From Rahnella laticis (GTDB taxonomy: Bacteria > Pseudomonadota > Gammaproteobacteria > Enterobacterales > Enterobacteriaceae), in the NCBI RefSeq assembly GCF_015644585.1, contig NZ_JADOBI010000006.1, positions 310,001-374,000 of the forward strand: 64,000 nucleotides of DNA. The letters are read 5' to 3'. Numbering within the stretch: position 1 is the stretch's first letter; each line of letters opens with the position of its first letter. Under the pieces are notes generated by a model. That model had not been told where the DNA came from, made no database searches, and saw nothing but the letters and a program-made list of their open reading frames with translations. Both the position numbers and the translations under genes were made by a program. Of this stretch, positions 16,735 through 26,751 are shown in pieces.

Positions 16735-16785
16735 AGTTATGGGTAACAGGTTTTCGTAACACGAAACAAGGTGACGGCGGTCACA
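16735..16785 (+). promoter_or_regulatory. Candidate regulatory region of idnD
   Basis: AGTTATGGGTAACA (16735-16748) matches 11 of 14 bases of the GntR/IdnR-type palindrome TGTTACCGGTAACA. GGTGA-N6-TCACA (16770-16785) is a CRP-like site. Both fit known control of idonate genes by IdnR/GntR and CRP-cAMP. They are pattern matches only. Confidence 0.45.
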
Positions 16786-16858
16786 TTTTCCGCCGTCCAA
16801 ACGCTCTTTACTGGGAGCCATCAGGCCAAAAACGCCCCCTTTAAAGAGCGAGAATTCC

Positions 16859-17890
16859 ATGACAATTGCCACTCAATCCTGCGTAGTGACCGGGAAAAAA
16901 GACGTCTCGGTGATCGGCCAGACCCTCGACTACACCGGCCAGGGCACGCTGGTGAAGATTACCCGCGGTGGCATCTGCGGCTCTGATCTACATTACTACG
17001 AGCACGGTCAGGTCGGGGATTTCAAAGTCCGCGAAGCGATGGTTCTCGGGCACGAAGTGGTCGGCGTGGTGGAAAAATCGGATAACCCGCGTTTGCAGCC
17101 GGGCCAGAAAGTCGCGCTGAACCCCAGCAAGCCATGCAAGGCCTGCAAATATTGCCTTTCCGGTGATGAAAACCAGTGCACCACCATGAAATTCTTCGGC
17201 AGCGCGATGTATTTCCCGCACATCAACGGCGCGTTCACGCAGTATAAAATTGTCGACAGCGACCAGTGCATTCCTTACGACAATCAGGTCAGCGACCAGC
17301 TGATGGTTTTCGCTGAACCCCTGGCGGTGGCCATTCACGCGGTCAATCAGGCCGGGGATATTCGCGGCAAAACGGTGTTTGTTTCCGGCGTCGGCCCGAT
17401 TGGCTGCTTAATCGTGCTGGCCGCTAAAGCCAAAGGTGCTGCGGAAATTGTGGTCACCGACCCTAGCGAACGCTGCCGTACGCTGGCGCTGGCGGTCGGT
17501 GCCAGCCAGGCACTTGACGCCGCGCAGGGCGATTTCTCCGCATATCAGGCCGAAAAGGGCTTTTTCGATGTGTCTTTCGATGCCTCCGGCCATCCCTCTT
17601 CTATCCGCCGTTGTCTGGAAGTCACCCGTGCGCGCGGCACGCTGGTGCAGGTCGGTATGGGGCCGGTGGTGAATGAATTCCCGCTGATGATGCTGATTGC
17701 TAGAGAAATTAACTGGGTCGGCAGCTTCCGTTTCACCGAAGAATTCAATACGGCGGTGGAATGGCTGGCGAATAAAGCCGTTGATCCGATGCCGCTGCTT
17801 TCCGCCGAATTCCCGCAACAGGATCTGGTGGAAGCGCTGGAGTTTGCGCTGGATAAATCCAGAGCGTCGAAAGTTCAGCTGGTTTTCTAG
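16859..17890 (+). CDS. idnD: L-idonate 5-dehydrogenase
   Basis: A 343-residue zinc alcohol dehydrogenase, the same length as E. coli IdnD and matching it throughout. It oxidises L-idonate to 5-keto-D-gluconate with NAD(P). The catalytic zinc site shows GGICGSDLHYYEHG and VLGHEVVG; the structural zinc loop shows CKACKYCLSGDENQC. The FFGSAMYFPHINGAF segment, the nucleotide-binding VSGVGPIGCLIVLAAK and the C-terminal RFTEEFNTAVEWLANK are typical of IdnD. No idnO, idnK or idnT gene is nearby, so 5-ketogluconate must be processed by genes elsewhere. Confidence 0.92.
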   Translation: MTIATQSCVVTGKKDVSVIGQTLDYTGQGTLVKITRGGICGSDLHYYEHGQVGDFKVREAMVLGHEVVGVVEKSDNPRLQPGQKVALNPSKPCKACKYCLSGDENQCTTMKFFGSAMYFPHINGAFTQYKIVDSDQCIPYDNQVSDQLMVFAEPLAVAIHAVNQAGDIRGKTVFVSGVGPIGCLIVLAAKAKGAAEIVVTDPSERCRTLALAVGASQALDAAQGDFSAYQAEKGFFDVSFDASGHPSSIRRCLEVTRARGTLVQVGMGPVVNEFPLMMLIAREINWVGSFRFTEEFNTAVEWLANKAVDPMPLLSAEFPQQDLVEALEFALDKSRASKVQLVF

Positions 17891-17934
17891 TCTGCTGACG
17901 GATTCACAATATCAAAACATCGTTTCATTTTATG

Positions 17935-17965
17935 ATGTCCTCTGATTTTCATCCTCAGAGGACAT
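17935..17965 (+). promoter_or_regulatory. Perfect hairpin covering the ribosome-binding site of the DJ-1 gene
   Basis: Perfect 11-bp arms ATGTCCTCTGA (17935-17945) and TCAGAGGACAT (17955-17965) are separated by nine bases. The right arm contains AGAGGA (17958-17963), the apparent ribosome-binding site for the ATG at 17973. Folding would hide it. It might instead be an operator or a weak terminator for idnD; no U tract follows. Confidence 0.6.
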
Positions 17966-17972
17966 TTGCATT

Positions 17973-18569
17973 ATGGTGAAGGACAACGCGAAAAAGCAGG
18001 TCGCCCTGCTGCTGGCGGACGGATTCGAAGAAGGCGAAGCGGTGATCGTGCTGGATATTCTGGAGCGGCTGGAGATTCAGGTGACGACGCTGGCCTGCCA
18101 GAAAAGCCTGACGCTGCGCACTTATCACGGCATTCAGATGCAGGCCAATGAATTGCTGAGCGCACAGGGCGATCGTTTGTATGACGCGGTGGTGATGCCC
18201 GGCGGGCCGGAAGGCTCGGTGGCGCTGGCGGCCAGCAAAGACGTCGTAGAATTTGTCCGCCGTCATGACGAAGCCGGAAAGCTGATTTGCCCGCTGTGCT
18301 CGGCGGCCGCGCGCGTTCTGGGCGGTAACGGCCTGCTGAAAGGGCGGCGTTATGTCTGTTCCGGCGATTTATACAAAGACGTCAAAGACGGCGTTTATGT
18401 GAATCAGTCTTTCGTCGAGGACGGTAATCTGCTCAGCGGAAAAGGCCTAGGGCTGGCATTTGATTTCGCTTTCCAGCTGGCGTATCGCCTGACCGGTGAC
18501 GCCCAAACCACCAATTTTCAGGCCGATCACATCGATTATCACCACTGGCGGGCTGACCAGAAAATCTGA
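17973..18569 (+). CDS. DJ-1/PfpI-family protein
   Basis: A 198-residue class I glutamine amidotransferase-like protein of the DJ-1/PfpI group. The fold markers are VALLLADGFEEGEAVIVLDIL at the N-terminus, YDAVVMPGGPEGSVALAAS and the nucleophile-elbow segment LICPLCSAAARVLGGNGLLKGRRYVC (residues about 105-130). The conserved cysteine fits family chaperone, deglycase or hydrolase-like chemistry, which is debated. The start is ATG followed by GTG, with its ribosome-binding site inside a hairpin. It is followed by an isochorismatase-like hydrolase and a GATase-AraC regulator. Confidence 0.85.
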   Translation: MVKDNAKKQVALLLADGFEEGEAVIVLDILERLEIQVTTLACQKSLTLRTYHGIQMQANELLSAQGDRLYDAVVMPGGPEGSVALAASKDVVEFVRRHDEAGKLICPLCSAAARVLGGNGLLKGRRYVCSGDLYKDVKDGVYVNQSFVEDGNLLSGKGLGLAFDFAFQLAYRLTGDAQTTNFQADHIDYHHWRADQKI

Positions 18570-18688
18570 TTATTATCAGCGGGCGATGCAGGTCGTCCGC
18601 CATCATCAGCATCATGTCCGTTTTTGGCATTCTCACGACAGGTTTTCAGGCGCAGACTGGTTTCACATTCACCAGACGGAGTCCGAAA

Positions 18689-19243
18689 ATGACCCACAGC
18701 GCCCTGTTAAATATCGATGTGCAACGTTCTTTCGAGCAAAAAGACTTCTGGCAGCAGGATGATTTACCGGCTTTCAGCCAGGCATTAGCCCGCCTGATCG
18801 ACGGCTGTCAGACCCGTAACGTTCCCGTCATCGACGTGTTCCACGTCAATCCTGACGGTGTGTTTTCGCTTGAGTCCGGGCTGGTCACGCCGATGGCTTT
18901 TCTCACCCATCAGCCGCAGCACGTTGTCCATAAACATGTCCACAATTCCCTGACCGAATCCAGCCTCGACGCGTGGCTGCGCGAACGCGGCATCACACAT
19001 CTGATCATTGCCGGAATGCGTACCGAACAATGCTGTGAAACCACGGCGCGCGTGGCGTCCGATCTGGGTTACACAGTGACGTTTGTTACCGAAGCGACGC
19101 TGACGTTTCCGATGACACACGCCAGCGGCGTGACGCTGAGCGCGGCTGAAATCAAATTGCGTACCGAGCTGGTACTGGCCGACCGTTTTGCCACGATTGC
19201 GGATGTGGACGGCGCACTGGCGGAACTCGAACGCGCTGTGTGA
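18689..19243 (+). CDS. Isochorismatase-family cysteine hydrolase
   Basis: A 184-residue single-domain hydrolase with the family triad visible. Asp is in LLNIDVQRSF near residue 10, Lys in VVHKHVHNSL and Cys in GMRTEQCCETTAR. I place the start at ATG 18689 (MTHSAL) because the upstream extension has no family resemblance; a CGGAG-like site precedes it. The substrate is unknown: the family covers nicotinamidases, ureidoacrylate hydrolases and many uncharacterised amidases. The next gene is a regulator of the GATase-AraC type 35 bases downstream, often found beside such hydrolases. Confidence 0.85.
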   Translation: MTHSALLNIDVQRSFEQKDFWQQDDLPAFSQALARLIDGCQTRNVPVIDVFHVNPDGVFSLESGLVTPMAFLTHQPQHVVHKHVHNSLTESSLDAWLRERGITHLIIAGMRTEQCCETTARVASDLGYTVTFVTEATLTFPMTHASGVTLSAAEIKLRTELVLADRFATIADVDGALAELERAV

Positions 19244-19278
19244 AGATGGGCGCAGTGATGATGAATCTGTGAGGCGAT

Positions 19279-20193
19279 ATGCAACGAAATGTCTACTTTA
19301 TGACGCTGCCGGGTGTGATGGCCTTAGACCTGACCGGTCCGGCGGAAGCACTGCGTATCGCCGGGCAGTTTGCGTTGCACTACATCGGCCCGCTGCCGGA
19401 AATCACGATGTCCACCGGGCTTACGGTCAGCCATTTGCAGCCACTGCCGGAAACGTTGCCGGAAGGCAGCATTCTGATCATGCCCGGCGTTGACCGTTCG
19501 GAAGAAAATTTTTCCTCACCCGTCGCCCGAATAGCCTGTGACTGGCTGCGTCAGCAAAAAAACGCCATCGAAAACGGTTTGCTGACGCTGGTTTGTATCT
19601 GTTCCGGCAGCCTTCTGGCGGGAAAAGCCGGGCTGCTCGACGGCTATCAGTGCACCACGCATCACGACGTGATCGCGCGTCTGCGCCAGCAGGTGCCTGC
19701 CGCACAGGTGAAAGATAACCGGATATTTGTCGAGGACCGCTCCGTGCTGACCAGCGCGGGGATCAGCGCCGGTATCGATCTGGCACTGCACCTGATCGCC
19801 ACACATCTCGGCCCGCAGGCCGCGCTGGACGTCGCCCGTGAAATGGTGGTGTATTTCCGCCGCGGCGGCGATGACCCGCAACTCTCCCCGTGGCTGCGCT
19901 ACCGTAATCATCTGCATCCTGCCGTCCATCGTGCGCAAAACCTGATGGCCGCCGAACCGGAATCTCCGTGGCAGGTGGAAGACGTCGCCGCCAGAGCCCA
20001 CATCAGCGGCCGCCACCTGACGCGCCTGTTCCGCCAGCATCTGGGCATTAGCGTACGCGACTACCACGAACAGCTGCGCATCGCCGTCGCACAGCAACGC
20101 ATCCAGCAAGGATCAGGCATCGAGAAAGCCGCCCTCGCCGCCGGATTCTCCTCCGGCAGGCAATTCAGACGGGCACAGGAAAGGTGGAGTTGA
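19279..20193 (+). CDS. GATase1-like AraC-family regulator
   Basis: A 304-residue regulator. An N-terminal DJ-1/PfpI-like sensor (about residues 4-185, with ILIMPGVDRSEENF and the elbow LVCICSGSLLAGKAGLLDG) is fused to a C-terminal AraC/XylS DNA-binding domain (about 215-304, VEDVAARAHISGRHLTRLFRQHLGISVRDYHEQLRI). This is the FtrA/GlxA arrangement. The start follows GTGAGGCGAT. It lies just after an isochorismatase-like hydrolase and probably controls that gene and perhaps the DJ-1 gene. Its stop is six bases from the stop of convergent wecH. Confidence 0.88.
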   Translation: MQRNVYFMTLPGVMALDLTGPAEALRIAGQFALHYIGPLPEITMSTGLTVSHLQPLPETLPEGSILIMPGVDRSEENFSSPVARIACDWLRQQKNAIENGLLTLVCICSGSLLAGKAGLLDGYQCTTHHDVIARLRQQVPAAQVKDNRIFVEDRSVLTSAGISAGIDLALHLIATHLGPQAALDVAREMVVYFRRGGDDPQLSPWLRYRNHLHPAVHRAQNLMAAEPESPWQVEDVAARAHISGRHLTRLFRQHLGISVRDYHEQLRIAVAQQRIQQGSGIEKAALAAGFSSGRQFRRAQERWS

Positions 20194-20199
20194 GTGGGT

Positions 20200-21195
20200 T
20201 TAACTCACCCAATTCCGCCGGTCAATTTTCCCCAGAGCCATAGCCAGCAGCAGGCCGCCGCCGAGTCCGCAGATAAACAGGTACGCGACATTGAGCAGCG
20301 GGAATTGGGGGAAATCGAGATGGCGGCCGCGCAACCCGATGATGATCAGCGCATGAAAGCCGTAGATCGCCAGCGAATGACGGGAGATAAGCGAAAATCC
20401 TGGCAGAATACGTTCTGCGAATGCATTTTTGAACGTAATAAACAGCGCCATCGCGGAGATAAACACCAGCGGGCCGGTGTAGACGTAGAAAGTATCGGCG
20501 AAATTCTGGTTAATCAGCATCTGCCGGTAAGTCCCGCCCGCTATCGCCAGCGTGCTGAGTACGAAAACGGCCAAGGCGGTCAGCGTCACGCCGGGTTTCC
20601 GGGTATCAAGCTGGCTGATGGCGCGCCCCATCAGGGCATAGAGGACGTAATAAAACGTGTCACCGCTGATGTACAAATCCAGCGGCAGAAGATGGATTTT
20701 CTGCCAGGAGAACGCCGGAAGCTGCGGGTTCGCCAGAACGCCGGTAATAATTCCGGCGATCAGTAAATATTTCCCGGAGACGGCTTTTACGTTGATCAGC
20801 GGGGAAAGTAAGTAGATGACGATAATCGCGTAGAAGAACCAAAGGTGATAAAACACCGGTTTTTCCAGAATCAGCCGCAGAGACGGCCAAAAACCAATTT
20901 TGGTCATCGTGACGATATAAATCAGCGAGACCACACTGTAGAACAAAAGGCATAAACTGACGCGTAGAAAATGGCGCTTCTGCGCACTCTTCTCACCAAA
21001 GAATAGCGCACCGGAAATCATGAAAAAGAGCGGCACACAGACGCGGGACGCCGAATTCAGCAGGTTTGCCACGGTCCATTCCGCCGCGTGTATTGCCGGG
21101 AAATTCACCACCAGCGAGGTGCTGGCGTGAATCATCACCACCATCATGCAGGCGAGCGCGCGCAGGTTATCTATCCAGCTGATTTTTTGGCTCAT
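20200..21195 (-). CDS. wecH: O-acetyltransferase WecH
   Basis: A 331-residue acyltransferase-3 membrane protein of the same length as E. coli WecH (YiaH) and clearly similar. Examples are WIDNLRALACMMVVMIHASTS at the N-terminus, LLNSASRVCVPLFFMISGALFFGE, KPVFYHLWFFYAIIVIYLLSPLI, LYISGDTFYYVLYALMGRAI and ISRHSLAIYGFHALII. It has about ten membrane segments. WecH acetylates N-acetylglucosamine residues of enterobacterial common antigen. The early Arg and His of the family catalytic site are present. In E. coli it lies near glyQS; here it is about 30 kb away on the other side of the formate and mannitol loci. Confidence 0.92.
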   Translation of the reverse strand: MSQKISWIDNLRALACMMVVMIHASTSLVVNFPAIHAAEWTVANLLNSASRVCVPLFFMISGALFFGEKSAQKRHFLRVSLCLLFYSVVSLIYIVTMTKIGFWPSLRLILEKPVFYHLWFFYAIIVIYLLSPLINVKAVSGKYLLIAGIITGVLANPQLPAFSWQKIHLLPLDLYISGDTFYYVLYALMGRAISQLDTRKPGVTLTALAVFVLSTLAIAGGTYRQMLINQNFADTFYVYTGPLVFISAMALFITFKNAFAERILPGFSLISRHSLAIYGFHALIIIGLRGRHLDFPQFPLLNVAYLFICGLGGGLLLAMALGKIDRRNWVS

Positions 21196-21432
21196 TTCCT
21201 GCCATTTCCTTCCCGTTGATGTGCTGTTTGCAGCGTAGTCACCTTTTTGGACGCAAACAAGGCAAAAGTGCCGATCTCAGATTGTGCTTAACGTGAATCA
21301 GAAGATTGCGCTACGCTCAAAAAATGGGCAAAATAACGCCCATTACTGCCTCGCTTGCGAATCCCGCCCGGACAGTCTCTTATTTTTTCGCTAATAATCA
21401 AACGATTAGCCTTACGTCTGTGAAATAAAAAT

Positions 21433-22671
21433 ATGCATAATTCTCCAAATACTGCGTCCCTTCTGGGGCGGCAGGCGCTTTTGTTCCCTCTGTGTCTGGT
21501 GCTGTTCGAGTTTGCGACCTATATCGGCAACGATATGATCCAGCCGGGCATGCTGGCCGTCGTGGCTAATTTTAATGCCGGGGAAGAATGGGTGCCCACC
21601 TCAATGACCGCGTATCTCGCGGGCGGAATGTTCCTGCAATGGCTGCTCGGGCCGCTGTCCGACCGGCGCGGGCGTCGGCCGGTGATGCTTGCGGGCGTCA
21701 GCTTTTTCATCGTCACCTGTCTGGCGATTCTGTTCGTACAGAACATCGAACAATTTATGGTGATGCGTTTCCTTCAGGGTATCAGCCTGTGCTTTATCGG
21801 CGCGGTCGGGTATGCCGCGATACAGGAATCCTTCGAGGAATCCATCTGCATTAAGATCACGGCCATGATGGCAAACGTCGCGCTGATCGCACCGCTGCTG
21901 GGCCCGCTGGCTGGTGCGGCGCTGATCCACGTTGCGCCGTGGCAACTGATGTTTGTGATTTTCGCCGTACTGGCTGCGATTTCGCTGTGGGGATTGTGGA
22001 AATCCATGCCAGAAACCGCGTCGCGCCTCGGCGAGAAGTTTTCCATGCCAAGCCTGCTGCACGATTACAAACTGGTGCTCAAAAACCGCCAGTTCCTGTG
22101 TGGCGCACTGGCGATTGGCTTTGCCAGCCTGCCGCTGCTGACGTGGATTGCGCAGTCGCCGGTCATTTTAATCAGCGGCGAAGGTTTACCGGCATACGAT
22201 TACGGCCTGTTGCAGGTGCCGATTTTCGGTGCGCTGATTATCGGTAACGTCACGCTGGCGCGCCTGACCGGCAAACGGACTGTCGAATATCTGATTAAAC
22301 TCGGTGCCGGTCCGATGGTCGTCGGTCTGCTGATTGCCGCTGCGGCGACGCTTTTCTCCGCCCATGCTTATCTGTGGATGACCGCCGGTCTGAGCCTGTA
22401 CGCTTTCGGAATTGGCGTGGCGAACGCCGGTTTGTACCGCCTGACGCTGTTCTCCAGCGACATGAGTAAAGGCACCGTTTCCGCGGCGATGGGCGTCATC
22501 AGTATGATGATTTTCACGTTAGGGATTGAGCTGGCGAAAGTGGCTTACGTCGAAGGCGGTGCGGGAATGTTTAACCTGTTCAATCTGCTGAGCGGCCTGT
22601 CGTGGCTGGCTCTGGTGGTCGTTTTCCTGCGCAGCCGTCAGGTCGTATTGCCGCCGAACAGCGTGGTTTAA
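21433..22671 (+). CDS. mdfA: Multidrug efflux pump MdfA
   Basis: A 412-residue MFS drug:H+ antiporter closely matching E. coli MdfA (410 residues). The substrate-recognition acidic residues Glu26 and Asp34 are at the same positions ([16 protein letters not shown]). The motif-A loop [16 protein letters not shown] and the [25 protein letters not shown] region are present. It exports cationic and neutral drugs and can work in alkaline pH tolerance. It is monocistronic and divergent from wecH, with a 237-base gap that probably holds both promoters. Confidence 0.94.
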   Translation: MHNSPNTASLLGRQALLFPLCLVLFEFATYIGNDMIQPGMLAVVANFNAGEEWVPTSMTAYLAGGMFLQWLLGPLSDRRGRRPVMLAGVSFFIVTCLAILFVQNIEQFMVMRFLQGISLCFIGAVGYAAIQESFEESICIKITAMMANVALIAPLLGPLAGAALIHVAPWQLMFVIFAVLAAISLWGLWKSMPETASRLGEKFSMPSLLHDYKLVLKNRQFLCGALAIGFASLPLLTWIAQSPVILISGEGLPAYDYGLLQVPIFGALIIGNVTLARLTGKRTVEYLIKLGAGPMVVGLLIAAAATLFSAHAYLWMTAGLSLYAFGIGVANAGLYRLTLFSSDMSKGTVSAAMGVISMMIFTLGIELAKVAYVEGGAGMFNLFNLLSGLSWLALVVVFLRSRQVVLPPNSVV

Positions 22672-22689
22672 TGTAGTCCTGAGTCGCCT

Positions 22690-22780
22690 GCTAAACCCCC
22701 TCCCAGCCTCCCCCTTCGCAGGGGGAGGAGCCGAAAACCGATCTGCTCCCTCTCCTGCGAAGGAGGACCGGAATGGGGTA
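22690..22780. repeat. Dispersed GC-rich palindromic repeat, copy A
   Basis: A GC-rich unit at 22690-22731 (core CTCCCCCTTCGCAGGGGGAG) is followed by an inverted, imperfect partner at 22745-22780. A second copy in the opposite half-order lies at 37571-37704. It sits between mdfA and aldB, whose genes converge here, and may fold into strong hairpins. Confidence 0.8.
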
Positions 22781-22797
22781 TTAATGGCAACGCCGAA

Positions 22798-24336
22798 TCA
22801 GAACAAGCCCATCGGTTTGCTTGAATAGGACACCAGCAGGCATTTCGTTTGCTGATAGTGATCCAACATCATTTTATGGGTTTCACGCCCGATACCGGAT
22901 TGTTTGTAGCCACCGAACGCCGCATGTGCCGGATAGGCGTGGTAGCAGTTGGTCCAGACGCGACCGGCCTGAATGTTGCGCCCCATGTGATACGCCACAT
23001 TGCCGTCACGGCTCCAGACGCCCGCCCCCAGCCCGTACGCCGTATCGTTGGCGATTTGCAGCGCGTCATCCATATCTTTAAACGTGGTCACCGCCAGCAC
23101 CGGCCCGAAGATTTCTTCCTGGAATACCCGCATGTTGTTTTTACCCAGCAGGATGGTCGGTTGCAGGTAATAACCGTCGTTCAGCGAGCCTTCGAGTTTT
23201 TTCTTCGCGCCACCGGTCAGCACTTCCGCGCCCTCTTTCTTACCGATTTCGATGTAATCCAGAATAGTTTTCATCTGTCCGGCAGAAACCTGCGCGCCCA
23301 TCTGGGTTTCGATATCCAGCGGGTTACCGGTTTTGATGGCTTCGACGCGTTTGATGGCGCGTTCCATAAAGCGTTCGTAGATGGATTCCTGCACCAGGGC
23401 ACGGCTCGGGCAGGTACAAACCTCGCCCTGATTGAACGCAAACAGCGCGAAACCTTCCAGCGCTTTGTCAAAGAAGTCGTCTTCTTTGTCCATTACGTCG
23501 GCAAAGAAAATATTCGGGGATTTGCCGCCCAGTTCCAGCGTGGCTGGGATCAGGTTTTGTGCCGCGTAACCGGCAATTTGCTGGCCAACTTCGGTCGAAC
23601 CGGTAAAGGCGACTTTGGCAATACGTTTGGACGTCGCCAGATATTCGCCGATTTCACCGCCTGAACCGTTCACCACGTTGATGACGCCCGCTGGCAGAAT
23701 GTCCTGCACCAGTTCCATCAGCAACAGCACGGAAAGCGGGGTCAGTTTGGCCGGTTTGAGCACGATACAGTTACCGGCAGCCAGCGCCGGTGCCATTTTC
23801 CAGCACGCCATCAGCAGCGGGAAGTTCCACGGGATGATTTGCGCCACAACGCCCAGCGGCTCGTGGAAATGATAGGCGACCGTTTCGCTGTCGATTTCGC
23901 TGATCCCGCCTTCCTGCGCACGCACGCAGGACGCGAAATAACGGAAATGGTCGATGGCCAGCGGAACGTCCGCACCGCTGGTTTCGCGGATCGGTTTCCC
24001 GTTGTCCCAGGTTTCGGCGTTCGCCAGCAACTCAATGTTTTCTTCCATCCGGTCGGCGACTTTCAGCAGTAAATTCGCCCGCTGCTGCACTGGCATTTTG
24101 CCCCAGTCGCCTTTGGCTTTGTGCGCGGCGTCCAGCGCCAGCTCAATATCATCGGTACTGGAACTGGCAACTTTGCACAGCACTTCGCCGGTCACCGGCG
24201 TCAGATTGTCGTAATACTCTTTTTTCACCGGCGCGACCCATTCACCGCCAATGAAGTTGTCGTATTGTTTTTTGAGTTTAAGCGGGAAACCGTATTCTTC
24301 CGGTTTTACGGCATGAGGATTTTTATCATAAGCCAT
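22798..24336 (-). CDS. aldB: Aldehyde dehydrogenase AldB
   Basis: A 512-residue aldehyde dehydrogenase, identical in length to E. coli AldB and similar throughout. It oxidises acetaldehyde and related aldehydes with NADP. Visible are the Rossmann segment [13 protein letters not shown], the general-base motif [12 protein letters not shown], the catalytic cysteine in [12 protein letters not shown] and the late [10 protein letters not shown]. The MAYDKNPH start is preceded by AAGGAGTCCG. In E. coli it is followed by yiaY, selB and selA before yibF; here yibF follows immediately upstream. Confidence 0.93.
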   Translation of the reverse strand: MAYDKNPHAVKPEEYGFPLKLKKQYDNFIGGEWVAPVKKEYYDNLTPVTGEVLCKVASSSTDDIELALDAAHKAKGDWGKMPVQQRANLLLKVADRMEENIELLANAETWDNGKPIRETSGADVPLAIDHFRYFASCVRAQEGGISEIDSETVAYHFHEPLGVVAQIIPWNFPLLMACWKMAPALAAGNCIVLKPAKLTPLSVLLLMELVQDILPAGVINVVNGSGGEIGEYLATSKRIAKVAFTGSTEVGQQIAGYAAQNLIPATLELGGKSPNIFFADVMDKEDDFFDKALEGFALFAFNQGEVCTCPSRALVQESIYERFMERAIKRVEAIKTGNPLDIETQMGAQVSAGQMKTILDYIEIGKKEGAEVLTGGAKKKLEGSLNDGYYLQPTILLGKNNMRVFQEEIFGPVLAVTTFKDMDDALQIANDTAYGLGAGVWSRDGNVAYHMGRNIQAGRVWTNCYHAYPAHAAFGGYKQSGIGRETHKMMLDHYQQTKCLLVSYSSKPMGLF

Positions 24337-24437
24337 GATCGGACTCCTTTATGCAGCAGGTTTTAGCAGAGCGCTGCATAAAGTTTAGGCAGTGGAAACT
24401 TAACCGGCGGGATGTAAAGAGAACTCTTCGAGCCGCT

Positions 24438-25079
24438 TCACACCTTTTTTGTCGCAAGACCCGCGTTACCACTTCCGGGTGGCGTAGTACGCGCAAAACT
24501 CTCGCGCAGGAACAGGCGTTCAACCAGTTTGATCAGCGCAGGACGCTCAACACACCAGCCCGGCGCAATGCGGCGAAAGTTGATATAACCGAGCGAACAG
24601 GCGGTGGCGATATCGGCGACGTTAAGATGGTCAGAATTCAGCAGCGTGCGGTTTTCGGCGTGTTTTTCCAGCGCGTCCAGCCCGCGCAGAAGTTTCTCCC
24701 GCTGACGTAAAATCCAGGCTTCGTTGCGTTTACCGGCTTCACGGCGGTTTTCCAGCACCAGCGCCACGGCGGCGTCCGTCACGCCATCGGCCAGCGCTTC
24801 AATTTGTTTTACCCGCAACGCTTCCAGCGGCTGCCACGGCAAAAAGGTCGGCGCGACGTTCATCAGCTCGATGTACTGCACAATTATGGGGGAATCGTAA
24901 AACACTTCGCCGTCGTCAGTGACCAGCGCGGGGACTTTGCCGAGGGGATTAAACTGGGTGATTTTGCAGCCCGCGTCGTGCGGCACGTCGTTGATGAAAT
25001 CGAACGGGATACCTTTTTCCAGCAACATCACCGAAATTTTGCGCACATACGGGCTGGTATAACTGCCGATCAGTTTCAT
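24438..25079 (-). CDS. yibF: Glutathione S-transferase YibF
   Basis: A 213-residue glutathione transferase-like protein matching E. coli YibF ([70 protein letters not shown]). The start is the ATG at 25079, behind GGAGGCTCTG; an upstream extension is not conserved. The C-terminal tail ([11 protein letters not shown]) is about ten residues longer than in E. coli. It stands alone between aldB and fdhE. In E. coli it borders selA, which is missing here. Confidence 0.92.
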   Translation of the reverse strand: MKLIGSYTSPYVRKISVMLLEKGIPFDFINDVPHDAGCKITQFNPLGKVPALVTDDGEVFYDSPIIVQYIELMNVAPTFLPWQPLEALRVKQIEALADGVTDAAVALVLENRREAGKRNEAWILRQREKLLRGLDALEKHAENRTLLNSDHLNVADIATACSLGYINFRRIAPGWCVERPALIKLVERLFLRESFARTTPPGSGNAGLATKKV

Positions 25080-25174
25080 CAGAGCCTCCACGTTTTTCAC
25101 CGGAACCTCTGTTAAAGCTAGCAGCCACGGCACGCTTTACCAGTAAAGACGCGACGGGCTGCCAGCTTTCAGAG

Positions 25175-26101
25175 TCATCCGGCGGGGAACAGGAAGGGGT
25201 TCACGCCGCTGCCAGTAAAGCCTTTATCTTCCATGCGGTCGTCGAGCAACAGCGTGGCAAGATCGTCGGCGACGGCATCGGCCTGCGGATCTTTATCCTG
25301 ATAAATCACTTTGAGATACGCGCCGCAATCATCGCAGGCTTCGGCTTTGATCGTCGCCTGCTCAGCACCGGCGGAATCTTCGCTTAAAGACCAGTAGTGA
25401 AGATTGCCCATTTCGTCGCAATTGCTGCATTTGGCGCGCACGACGTGCCATTCGCTTTCGCACAGATTGCAGTGCAGATAGCGCAGGCCGTTATTAGCAC
25501 CCATCGCAATCACCGCCGAAACCGGAATGCTGCCGCACACCGGGCAAAACTGGCGGCTTTCACCGTAATCCGCGCGGCCAACGCCACGAAGCTGCGCAGC
25601 CATCTGCGCCCAGTACAGCGACAGCGCTGCCCAGATAAACGGCGCTTTGTCGGCAGGAACGTGTACGAAATCCTGGTTCAGTAATTGCGTCGCCATCATT
25701 TCCCGCTGAAGGCTCGGGGAATGTTCGAGGCGTTCCAGTACCTGGCGCACTGTTTCATCGGCACCCGGTTTGAGTTCCGCAATCAGCGCATCCAGCAAAA
25801 CCAGCCAGTACGGTGTTCGCGGAAACAGGCTGCAATCGAGCGGCGGTTTACCGGCGGCTTTTTGCAGTTCTTCGCTGAGGTCAATTTCCAGCGGGAATGC
25901 CGCCAGAACGCGCTGCTGCGCGTCGCAAATCGTTGCGGCAAAATTCAGATACCCGTCCAGCGGGCTGTCTTCAGCCAGTGCGCGCAAACGATCGGCGCGG
26001 CGCTGGTAAAGGTTTTTCAGATTGGCGAACAATACGGGCGGGATATTTCCCGCCGTTTTGCCGTCAGCCAGTTCGTCCTGTGGAACAATCTGTATGCTCA
26101 T
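25175..26101 (-). CDS. fdhE: Formate dehydrogenase accessory protein FdhE
   Basis: A 308-residue cytoplasmic accessory protein needed for maturation of respiratory formate dehydrogenases. Rubredoxin-like metal sites appear as four CxxC motifs: [27 protein letters not shown] and CDDCGAY. The N-terminal helical part carries the [20 protein letters not shown] segment. Its ATG overlaps the fdoI stop by four bases, so it is the last gene of fdoG-fdoH-fdoI-fdhE, as in E. coli. Confidence 0.94.
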   Translation of the reverse strand: MSIQIVPQDELADGKTAGNIPPVLFANLKNLYQRRADRLRALAEDSPLDGYLNFAATICDAQQRVLAAFPLEIDLSEELQKAAGKPPLDCSLFPRTPYWLVLLDALIAELKPGADETVRQVLERLEHSPSLQREMMATQLLNQDFVHVPADKAPFIWAALSLYWAQMAAQLRGVGRADYGESRQFCPVCGSIPVSAVIAMGANNGLRYLHCNLCESEWHVVRAKCSNCDEMGNLHYWSLSEDSAGAEQATIKAEACDDCGAYLKVIYQDKDPQADAVADDLATLLLDDRMEDKGFTGSGVNPFLFPAG

Positions 26102-26751
26102 CCGGCTTTCCTTTCATCCTTGTCTTTTTTCAGTTGTTCAGCACGCACCTGACGATACCAGCGAGGATGATGATATTTCGCCCATGATGCCGGAACTTTG
26201 CCTTCCGTCATGGCCGTGATGGAGCCTCTCGCCCAGGTCGCCGCGTATACATGCATGATAATCACCAGAATCAACCCGATACCGGCCAGCGAATGCACCA
26301 GCAGTGCAAGGCGGATCAGCGGGATCGGGAAGTAACCGGCAAACCACGGACGCCAGATAATGACGCCGCTCGCCATCAGCAGAACCAGACAGCTGATGGC
26401 CGCCCAGAATACGCATTTCTGACCGAAGTTATAGCGACCGGTGTCTCCGACTTCTTCATTCATCAGGACTTTATGAATATTTTTCGCCCACACGATGTCA
26501 TCTTTTTCCGGCAGATTGTGCTTCCAGTAGCGGAAGAACATCCCGAGGAAGGAAACGAACATCACCACGCCGAAGAACGGATGAAGGATACGCGCCAGTT
26601 GCGGAGTGCCGTAAACATTCATCAGCCAGTTAAATGACGGGAAGAAGAAACCAATACCGCTGAGCGCCAGCGTCACAAAACAAAAAGCGACGATCCAGTG
26701 ATTGAGGCGTTCCACCAGGCTATAGCGCTGGATTAACTTCTCTTTTTTCAT
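26098..26751 (-). CDS. fdoI: Formate dehydrogenase-O, cytochrome b556 (gamma) subunit
   Basis: A 217-residue integral membrane diheme cytochrome b. It has four hydrophobic helices and the family's haem-ligand regions ([59 protein letters not shown]). It accepts electrons from the beta subunit and reduces quinone on the cytoplasmic side. Its ATG overlaps the fdoH stop by four bases and its stop overlaps the fdhE start. The length matches E. coli FdoI (211) plus a short tail. Confidence 0.93.
   Translation of the reverse strand: MKKEKLIQRYSLVERLNHWIVAFCFVTLALSGIGFFFPSFNWLMNVYGTPQLARILHPFFGVVMFVSFLGMFFRYWKHNLPEKDDIVWAKNIHKVLMNEEVGDTGRYNFGQKCVFWAAISCLVLLMASGVIIWRPWFAGYFPIPLIRLALLVHSLAGIGLILVIIMHVYAATWARGSITAMTEGKVPASWAKYHHPRWYRQVRAEQLKKDKDERKAG

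Noticed and set aside
22849-23664. 271-codon plus-strand open frame opposite aldB
   Set aside because: Antisense shadow of the strongly conserved aldB gene; no own start context or conserved motif.
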